The notes under the pieces were generated by a model that was not told the origin of the DNA, ran no database searches, and worked only from the letters and a program-made list of their open reading frames with translations. The translations under genes were made by a program, and so were the position numbers. Below are positions 1 to 5,154 of a DNA stretch of 10,083 nucleotides, piece after piece. Position 1 is the first letter of the stretch. The number at the start of each line of letters is the position of its first letter. This DNA is from Roseiflexaceae bacterium (GTDB lineage Bacteria; Chloroflexota; Chloroflexia; Chloroflexales; Roseiflexaceae). The DNA is taken from NCBI GenBank assembly GCA_014381165.1, contig JACMIM010000597.1, positions 1 through 10,083 of the forward strand, in the 5' to 3' direction.

Positions 1-2
1 AA

Positions 3-1334
3 CCAGCGCATGTCGGTGCCTCTATTGGTGGTAGTGCTGTTGGCAATATCCGTCCGGCAGCACTGGAAGAACGAGGCGATGCTTGCATTGCGGTAGAACG
101 CTGGCGCGAATGGTGGGTTTTTCTCGTAGGCTACGATCTTGTCGACCACTGTCTGTGCCTGCGCCAGTGTGTCGACCGAGATGCGGCCAACTGCCAAGTC
201 AGGCAGAATGTCGACATCATTCTTCAAGCTGTAATCGAGATCACTGGCAAGATTTGACTTACCATCAGCTGTGCGCATGAATGGCGCGATCCGGTCAACA
301 TCGGCCAGCAACAACACATACGAAAGCCGAACGCCGCATGTGTTGTAGCGGTTACGAATGTAGTCACGAATCTGCTCCTTGGTCGTGCCAGCCTTGCCCA
401 CGCCGCTGCCGGTTTCGACCACTACCGTCGAAATGCCTTTTTGCACCTTCCATGTGCGCAAGGTATCAGCAGCGGCGCGGAACTCTGGCGGCGTGATGAT
501 CAGGAACTCCGAGCCGTAACAAAGCTGCGGTTTGAAAGCCTGTACCTTTAGGTTGCTCAACACCGCGCTGTAGTTGATCGCCCCAGCGTAGATATTCTTG
601 ACCTGATCTTCGAACGGATTCAGCATTGGCGTGTCGAGGAAGGTACCATCACTGCCATTGGGCAGGTTGAAGCTCAGGTCGAGCGTCACACCACTGAAGA
701 CGCGCACACGGCCGGTGGCAGGGTTGTACTGCGCCACTGCCATATCGAGCGCGAACATCTCCAGATCGCGCACGGTGCCAAGCCGCGTGATTTGAATCAA
801 GTCATCGTCTGTTGGCACTGGCACATCGGTTCTGTAGGGAGTAGGATTCCACTGAAACGGCGGGTCAGCAAAGTCTTTCGGGTTGATCTCACTTTGATCA
901 ACCGCCTGATCTTGAATCGGGTACAGCAGGGTTCCCTGCGGTAGATCAATCGGTTCGCGTTCGGTTGGTGTACTGGAGTTGATGGTGATATCGCGTGTCT
1001 CGCGTGGCGCTGCAATAATCCGCCGGTAGAACGGGATTTCCGGCGAGCCAACACCATTGGGGTTGTAGTTGTCACTGTCGGTGTCGGGCAGCACGAGCCG
1101 TATGAATTCACCTGAGCCACCAGTGACAAGCTGTTCGACATGCGCGACTTGAACCGGATCGGGGAAGGTGAACTCGGCGCTATAGCCAGTTGCGTCGGCA
1201 CGCACCGTTTGGATTTGCAGGTTCGGCGGGCGGGCAGCACTGACCGGCACAGGCGGGCGAGCAAACACCCCGCCTGCTACAAGAGCCAATGCGATGAGCG
1301 TGAGCGTGCCAAAACGGCGGGTTGCGGGTCGCAT
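3..1334 (-). CDS. Gingipain-like C25-family cysteine peptidase, secreted, partial (N-terminal 444 residues)
   Basis: I translated this frame codon by codon from the ATG at 1334 to the left edge and found no stop, so the gene runs on beyond the window. An AGGGAGGA Shine-Dalgarno sits about 5 nt before the ATG. The N-terminus is a signal peptide: a basic start (MRPATRR), a hydrophobic core (LTLIALALVAGGVFA) and likely cleavage near residue 25 or 33. Residues of about 35-240 are Asp/Pro-rich and fit the C25 propeptide region. From about residue 265 the sequence reads like the gingipain catalytic fold: FLIITPPEFRAAADTLRTWK, then TTKEQIRDYIRNRY, YVLLLADVDRIAP, a DLDY segment and DLAVGRISVDTLAQAQTVVD. 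In gingipains this GR(I/F)S segment lies shortly before the catalytic His and Cys, which would fall past the window edge, so activity cannot be judged. The likely role is extracellular or cell-surface proteolysis. Family assignment is by remembered motifs, not a search. Confidence 0.85.
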   Translation of the reverse strand, partial: MRPATRRFGTLTLIALALVAGGVFARPPVPVSAARPPNLQIQTVRADATGYSAEFTFPDPVQVAHVEQLVTGGSGEFIRLVLPDTDSDNYNPNGVGSPEIPFYRRIIAAPRETRDITINSSTPTEREPIDLPQGTLLYPIQDQAVDQSEINPKDFADPPFQWNPTPYRTDVPVPTDDDLIQITRLGTVRDLEMFALDMAVAQYNPATGRVRVFSGVTLDLSFNLPNGSDGTFLDTPMLNPFEDQVKNIYAGAINYSAVLSNLKVQAFKPQLCYGSEFLIITPPEFRAAADTLRTWKVQKGISTVVVETGSGVGKAGTTKEQIRDYIRNRYNTCGVRLSYVLLLADVDRIAPFMRTADGKSNLASDLDYSLKNDVDILPDLAVGRISVDTLAQAQTVVDKIVAYEKNPPFAPAFYRNASIASFFQCCRTDIANSTTTNRGTDMRW

Positions 1335-1588
1335 ACAGATCCTCCCTAAACGGTGGAAACAAACGATGCACCAGAAACAATACACAGCGGGTGTGATATG
1401 GTTCGTTCTGATCAACGCGGATGGGAGAAGATTTAGGGGTGGATTCTTATCGAATACTCATTCTCGGTTGGTTTCCGGGTTTGGGGTGGGGCACAGGGTT
1501 TTGTGCCGCCGCCACGGCCACCGGATGAATCCGGCGTCTGATATGCCAAACGCGCTGAAGCGCGTTGAACGCACCCGTTCAACGCGCT
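1335..1588. other. Intergenic region between peptidase and lipid kinase
   Basis: About 250 bp lie between the kinase stop and the peptidase start, both on the minus strand. Apart from the hairpin at 1548-1599 and the peptidase ribosome binding site at about 1340-1347, I see no RNA gene or credible small gene. I looked for a sigma-70-type promoter for the peptidase and found no pair with good -35 and -10 boxes at proper spacing. Confidence 0.5.
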
Positions 1589-1599
1589 TCAGCGCGTTT
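1548..1599. repeat. Perfect 24-bp inverted repeat (hairpin) overlapping the lipid kinase stop codon
   Basis: The arm at 1548-1571 is the exact reverse complement of the arm at 1576-1599, with a 4-nt loop (cacc, 1572-1575). Each arm contains a smaller palindrome, cgcgctgaagcgcg or its equivalent, so the structure is nested. The right arm covers the last codons and the TGA stop (1589-1591) of the kinase gene. There is only a three-base T run after the stem on either strand, so it is not a textbook intrinsic terminator. It could still terminate or stabilise the kinase transcript, or be a REP-like dispersed palindrome. Confidence 0.85.
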
Positions 1600-2521
1600 C
1601 GCGTGCGTTTGTCAAGACATCGAGTGCTGCTGGCACGACCTCGACCTGCACCATGCGCGCATCGGTGGCCAGCACCTCGCCGTCGGTGGCAACCGGAATC
1701 GGCGAGCTACTTTCGACCGTCAACCGGCGAGCGCTGCCGAGTGTAGCCTGTTTCATGGTGACATGCGTGCCTTCCAGCACCCTGGGCAGGTAGCGCATGA
1801 TCTCGTCGAGGCGCAGGTTATCGACAAAGCAAAAATCGAGCTGGCCGTCGTCGAGTTGCGCGGCGGGCGTGAGATAGAAGCCGCCGCCCTGATAGCGGCC
1901 ATTGGCCACGCTGGCAAACAGCAGGCGGCGCTTGATGCGCTGGTCGTCGTACTGAATGGTCATCTGGCCAGCCTTGTATTTGGCGAGGGCGCGAATAATC
2001 GCCAGAAAGTAAACGGCGATGCCCTTGAGATTTTTGATCTGCTCGGCCTCGACGGCGATCTGGGCGTCTAGCCCCATGCCAAGGCCATTGACAAAGAAGC
2101 GTGGCGGTTGATCGCCCACTTGCACACGTCCCAGATCGATCGTGCGGGTCGTGCCTGCGGCGATCCGCTGAATGGCGCTGGCCAGATCACTGGCCTCAGC
2201 AGCTTCAAGCGTTTTCACAAAATCGCTGCCGGTGCCGATCGCAACAATGCCAAGCGGGACACGCCGCCCGCTGGCCTGCTCGGCACCCTTGATGCCGTTG
2301 ACAACCTCGTTGATCGTGCCATCGCCGCCAACGGCGATAATCTGTGCCGCGCCACGCTCGACGCCCTGCCAGGCTAGCTCGGTCGCACCGCCGCGCGCGT
2401 GGCTAGTCACAAGGGTGTAGGCCAGGCCGGCTGCCTGGAGCGCGGCCTCCAGCGCCGGGCGGCGCGCACCGGCACTGCCCTTGCCAGCCCAGGGGTTGAG
2501 GATGACCAACGTTGGTTCCAT
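1589..2521 (-). CDS. Diacylglycerol kinase / lipid kinase family protein (YegS/DgkB type)
   Basis: This enzyme likely transfers a phosphate from ATP to a lipid such as diacylglycerol at the inner face of the membrane, feeding phospholipid recycling. From the ATG at 2521 it has 310 residues, the usual length. Visible family motifs are NPWAGKG at 9-15, the nucleotide-binding loop GGDGTINEVVNGI at 65-77, GTGSDF at 96-101, NGLGMGLDA at 145-153, NGRYQGGGFYLTP at 207-219 and a DGE near 280. These cover the N-terminal DAGK catalytic domain and the C-terminal beta-sandwich. A GTG at 2542 would add seven residues, but the AGGAG ribosome binding site lies inside that extension, 12 nt before the ATG, so I prefer 2521. 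The spacing is rather long, so GTG remains possible. Bacterial relatives accept different lipids, so the substrate is inferred from family only. The gene is divergent from the methyltransferase. Confidence 0.92.
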   Translation of the reverse strand: MEPTLVILNPWAGKGSAGARRPALEAALQAAGLAYTLVTSHARGGATELAWQGVERGAAQIIAVGGDGTINEVVNGIKGAEQASGRRVPLGIVAIGTGSDFVKTLEAAEASDLASAIQRIAAGTTRTIDLGRVQVGDQPPRFFVNGLGMGLDAQIAVEAEQIKNLKGIAVYFLAIIRALAKYKAGQMTIQYDDQRIKRRLLFASVANGRYQGGGFYLTPAAQLDDGQLDFCFVDNLRLDEIMRYLPRVLEGTHVTMKQATLGSARRLTVESSSPIPVATDGEVLATDARMVQVEVVPAALDVLTNARETR

Positions 2522-2542
2522 GGCTGCTTGTATCTCCTGCAC

Positions 2543-2661
2543 GTCGCGGCGATGCGCTATACTGCTGAACGGGTTCCGACTATCTTACCAGATTGGACGA
2601 ACGCAGAACACGCGGTTGGGAGCAGTTGTGCGCTTCCAAAAAGAAGCTATCTCGGAGGCCG
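2543..2661. promoter_or_regulatory. Divergent intergenic region, presumably promoters for kinase and methyltransferase
   Basis: The two flanking genes start outward from this 119-140 bp region, so promoters for both should lie here. Possible -10 boxes are TATACT on the plus strand (2558-2563) and TAAGAT on the minus strand (plus-strand positions 2582-2587). Neither has a convincing -35 box at 16-18 nt. The methyltransferase ribosome binding site GGAGG is at 2654-2658. Confidence 0.3.
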
Positions 2662-3240
2662 ATGGACGACCCACAAAACACGCCGGACTCGATCCGCGCG
2701 GCCTACCAGCAGCAGGGTGTCGCGGGCTTTTACGCTGCCGAAGGCGATAGCTACCGCAACCCACACGAGCCAGCCATCCGCCGCCTGCTGCGCCAGATCA
2801 CGGCTGACTGGTCGCTCGATCTAGGCCGCGTGCTCGATCTTGCCTGTGGCAGCGGCGAGGCGACTTTGGCGCTGCGCGAGCTTGGTGCAGGCAAGATTGA
2901 CGGCATCGACCCCTACACGTTTCGGGCCTATGCCGCCCGCACTGGGCAGCAGGCCGAAGCCCTGACGTTTGAGCAGATCGCTGCAGGCGCGCTGGACGGG
3001 CGCGCGTACTCGCTGATTGTGTGTAGCTTCGCGCTGCACCTGGTCGAAGTATCCCGCCTGCCATTGCTGTGCTACCAGTTGGCGCAGCTTTCCCCCGCTT
3101 TACTTGTGATAACACCACATAAACGGCCAGAATTGCGATCTGAGTGGGGCTGGCAGCTGCGCGAGGAAACCGTCAGCGAGCGCGTGCGAGCGCGGCTGTA
3201 CGAGCACGGGGCAGTCGCCGAGGCTGACCCCTGGCGGTGA
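2662..3240 (+). CDS. Class I SAM-dependent methyltransferase, small
   Basis: The product has 192 residues from the ATG at 2662, which is preceded by GGAGG three bases upstream. A TTG at 2593 would add 23 residues that look unlike a protein start. Motif I, VLDLACGSGEATLAL (about residues 57-71), is the glycine-rich SAM-binding loop after strand 1. IDGIDPY follows, with an acidic residue at the end of strand 2 that normally binds the ribose. SLIVCSFALHLVE fits the motif IV-V region, and a hydrophobic LLVITPH strand fits strand 5. The C-terminal part has TPHKRPEL and a WGW segment followed by RVRARLYEHG, which look like substrate-specific conserved positions. The methyl acceptor cannot be told. 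It stands alone on the plus strand and converges on the ATPase gene with only 37 bp between stops. Confidence 0.85.
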   Translation: MDDPQNTPDSIRAAYQQQGVAGFYAAEGDSYRNPHEPAIRRLLRQITADWSLDLGRVLDLACGSGEATLALRELGAGKIDGIDPYTFRAYAARTGQQAEALTFEQIAAGALDGRAYSLIVCSFALHLVEVSRLPLLCYQLAQLSPALLVITPHKRPELRSEWGWQLREETVSERVRARLYEHGAVAEADPWR

Positions 3241-3277
3241 AGCGCCGGGTCGGGCCATGCGCCACACCCTTCCCGAG

Positions 3278-3973
3278 CTAACGCCCTAACGCCTGGTGTG
3301 CGGCCACTACGCCGTCGCGCAGCTGATACACGTCGGTGGCATACTCGGCGGCGGCGGGATCGTGCGTGGCCATGAGCAGGGTGACATCTTCGTGGTCGGC
3401 CAGTTCGCGCAGCAGGGAAAGCACGGTCGCGCCGGTCTTGCTGTCCAGGTCGCCAGTCGGCTCGTCGGCCAGGATGATCTGTGGGCGAATGGCCAGCGCG
3501 CGCGCGATCGCCACGCGCTGCTGCTGCCCGCCTGACAGCTCGTAGGGGCGGTGGTCGATCCAGGGCAATAGCCCGACCGCGCTGACGCAGCGGCGGATGC
3601 GCGTGGCCCATTCGCTGCGCGGCACGCCGCCGGCGATGCGCAGCCCCAGTTCGACATTTTCATATACCGAGGCGGTTGGGATGAGCGCAAAGCTCTGGAA
3701 GATAAAGCCGATCCGCCGACGCAGCGCGGCCAGTTCCTCGCCGCTCATCTGGCTGGTGCGCCGCCCCTCGATCAGCACGCTGCCCTGGCTGGGCTGATCC
3801 AGCCCGCCAACCAGGTTCAGCAGCGTGGTCTTGCCACTGCCCGATGGCCCCATCAGCACCACGAACGCGCCGCGCGGAATCGCCATATCGACCCCGCGTA
3901 GCGCCCGCACCTCGCGCCCATTGGCCTGAAAGGTGCGCTCGACATTGCTGATGGTGATGATTGCTTCTGACAT
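3278..3973 (-). CDS. ABC transporter ATP-binding protein (LolD/MacB/FtsE class), last gene of export operon
   Basis: This is a complete nucleotide-binding domain of 231 residues. It has Walker A GPSGSGKTT at 42-50, a Q-loop FQSF at 92-95, the ABC signature LSGGQQQR at 146-153, Walker B IILADEPTG at 166-174, a D-loop DLDSKT and an H-loop His at 204. All catalytic residues are present. The compact size and the EPTGDLDS form are typical of ATPases that pair with FtsX/MacB-type permeases. I chose the ATG at 3973 because it precedes the conserved domain closely and has GAAAGA at proper spacing. ATG 3985 and TTG 4003 are in frame upstream but fall in a GC-rich palindromic spacer. It is the second, plain ATPase of the operon and may form a heterodimer with the AbrB-tailed ATPase. 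Its stop lies in a tandem ctaacgcc repeat (3278-3293). Confidence 0.93.
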   Translation of the reverse strand: MSEAIITISNVERTFQANGREVRALRGVDMAIPRGAFVVLMGPSGSGKTTLLNLVGGLDQPSQGSVLIEGRRTSQMSGEELAALRRRIGFIFQSFALIPTASVYENVELGLRIAGGVPRSEWATRIRRCVSAVGLLPWIDHRPYELSGGQQQRVAIARALAIRPQIILADEPTGDLDSKTGATVLSLLRELADHEDVTLLMATHDPAAAEYATDVYQLRDGVVAAHQALGR

Positions 3974-3986
3974 AACATCTTTCATT

Positions 3987-4013
3987 GGCGGGCAGGCGGG
4001 CAAGCGGCCCGCC
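3987..4013. repeat. GC-rich tandem repeat and hairpin between the two ATPase genes
   Basis: Two perfect tandem copies of ggcgggca (3987-3994 and 3995-4002) are followed by gcccgcc (4007-4013). In the minus-strand mRNA the GGCGGGC segment just after the upstream stop can pair with either of two GCCCGCC copies, giving two mutually exclusive 7-bp hairpins. They sit immediately before the ribosome binding site and ATG (3973) of the second ATPase, so they could modulate its translation or the message ratio. This effect is inferred. Confidence 0.6.
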
Positions 4014-4014
4014 G

Positions 4015-5043
4015 CTACGTGCGGTGGTTCCAGGGCAGCTTGCGCTTGGGCGGTTGCTCGCCCGATCCCGGCAGCGGTTCGCTGCTGTACAGGCTGCTGT
4101 GGTTGGGTCCAGCGCTTGGCTCGTTCAGCGGAATCGTGGGCCGCTCGTCGTCGGAGGGCCTGATCAAAATGCCACCCGCGACTAATTCGACCTTGGCCCG
4201 CCGCCCGATGCCAGCGAGCACGCGCTGCTCGCTGGGAATCTGGAGGCGACCTGCTGAATCCAGCACCACCAGTTCTTCGAAGGTGGGCGGCTGTTCCGCT
4301 GGCGCTGCCTCGCCACTAGCCATCGGCTGGGGCTGATCGTCGTCCACGCGCATAGTCTCAGTGCTGGTGCGCCCATCGCGGATGGCCACGGTGCGGTCGG
4401 CCCAGGCGGCCACGCGCGGATCGTGCGTGACCAGCACGATCGTCAGGCCGAAGCGGTCGCGTAGATCGCGCAGCAGCTTTAGAATCATCTGGGCGGTCGG
4501 CCAGTCGACCTCGCCGGTTGGTTCGTCGCCAAGCAGAATCTGCGGGCGATTGGCCAACCCACAGGCGATCGCGATGCGCTGCTGCTGCCCGCCCGAGAGC
4601 TGGGTTGGCCGCTGGTTGGCGTGCTCGCGCATGCCGACCGCGTCGAGCAGCTCGTCGGCCCACTGGCGCTTTTGCTTGCCGCCTTGGCCCGCCAGCGTCA
4701 TCAGCAGTTCGATGTTCTCGCGGGCGGTCAGGTAGGGCAGCAGGTTGCGCGCCGTCTGCTGCCAAACAAAGCCGATCATCTCGCGCCGGTAGGTGGTCAG
4801 CTCGAATTGGTTGAGCTTGAGCAGATTCTTGCCGTCGACCTCCAGCCGGCCAGCCGAGGGCCGGTCGAGCCCGCCGAGCGCGTTCAGCAGCGTGGATTTG
4901 CCGCTGCCCGAAGGGCCGACCAGCGCCAGAATTTCGCCGCGCTCGCACTCGATGTCAAGGCCCTGGAGCGCCACTACCTCCAGGTCGGCCACACGAAAGA
5001 TTTTGACCAGGCCAGCGGCGGCGATGAAGTGTGGGGTTGTCAT
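4015..5043 (-). CDS. ABC transporter ATP-binding protein (LolD/MacB class) fused to a C-terminal AbrB-like domain
   Basis: The product has 342 residues, about 110 longer than its family. Residues 1-225 are a complete ABC ATPase: Walker A GPSGSGKST at 43-51, Q-loop WQQ at 94-96, signature LSGGQQQR at 149-156, Walker B ILLGDEPTG at 169-177 and H-loop His 207. The D-loop is GEVDW, unusual beside the common LD form. After an acidic, Pro-rich linker (about 232-256), residues 257-297 match the AbrB/SpoVT swapped-hairpin pattern: a strand, DSAGRLQIP (D-x-x-GR-x-x-IP), then SEQRVLAGI, VELVAGGILIRP. A charged Pro-rich tail follows. The ATG at 5043 is preceded by AGGT at 5 nt. It should power the upstream permease. 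The AbrB-like part might dimerise ATPases or bind DNA; neither role is shown. An internal promoter at 5059-5086 could transcribe it apart from the permease. Confidence 0.92.
   Translation of the reverse strand: MTTPHFIAAAGLVKIFRVADLEVVALQGLDIECERGEILALVGPSGSGKSTLLNALGGLDRPSAGRLEVDGKNLLKLNQFELTTYRREMIGFVWQQTARNLLPYLTARENIELLMTLAGQGGKQKRQWADELLDAVGMREHANQRPTQLSGGQQQRIAIACGLANRPQILLGDEPTGEVDWPTAQMILKLLRDLRDRFGLTIVLVTHDPRVAAWADRTVAIRDGRTSTETMRVDDDQPQPMASGEAAPAEQPPTFEELVVLDSAGRLQIPSEQRVLAGIGRRAKVELVAGGILIRPSDDERPTIPLNEPSAGPNHSSLYSSEPLPGSGEQPPKRKLPWNHRT
4153..4275 (-). other. AbrB/SpoVT-like swapped-hairpin domain within the ATPase
   Basis: This stretch encodes residues 257-297 of the ATPase. The reading D-x-x-G-R-x-x-I-P-x-E-x-R followed by a leucine/glycine turn and two hydrophobic strands is the core of AbrB-type DNA-binding domains and MazE-like antitoxins. 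Such domains normally dimerise to fold. The match is by pattern; a profile search is needed to confirm it. Confidence 0.7.
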
Positions 5044-5058
5044 GATTACCTGTTCAGG

Positions 5059-5086
5059 AATATAGCAATCCTAGCGGATTTGTAAA
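5059..5086 (-). promoter_or_regulatory. Candidate internal sigma-70-type promoter before the first ATPase gene
   Basis: On the minus strand TTTACA (5086-5081) and TATATT (5064-5059) are separated by 16 bp; each matches five of six consensus bases. Transcription would start about 9 nt before the ATG at 5043, leaving a very short leader with the AGGT just inside it. The -35 box is part of the dispersed repeat copy at 5071-5140. Confidence 0.5.
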
Positions 5087-5140
5087 AAAGCAGGAGGGGG
5101 GATTTTTTGTGGGGCTGCGCCCCTAACCCCCGCTTTGCGC
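5071..5140 (-). repeat. Dispersed intergenic repeat, copy B (inside operon)
   Basis: Read on the minus strand this begins GCGCAAAGCGGGGGTTAGGG, forms a GGGGC-GCA-GCCCC hairpin, then has an A run, a C run, a T run, TTACAAATCC and CTAG. The same order of blocks occurs on the plus strand at 9690-9755 with few differences, so the two are copies of one element in opposite orientation. It fills most of the gap between the permease and ATPase genes. An A tract, not a T tract, follows the hairpin on the coding strand, so it is not an ordinary terminator. Confidence 0.75.
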
Positions 5141-5154
5141 TTCGCGTCTCGTCA

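Noticed and set aside
797..1264. Open frame of about 155 codons on the minus strand inside the peptidase region
   Set aside because: It is out of frame with the signal-peptide and C25 reading, is rich in Arg/Pro/Ser/Thr as shadow frames are, and has no recognisable motif.
3278..3293. Tandem ctaacgcc duplication at the stop codon of the last ATPase
   Set aside because: It is a perfect 8-bp duplication but short; it changes only the final residues and gives no sign of function.
3072..3611. Minus-strand open frame overlapping the end of the methyltransferase and the ATPase
   Set aside because: It conflicts with two well-supported genes and has the Arg/Ala-rich look of an off-frame translation.
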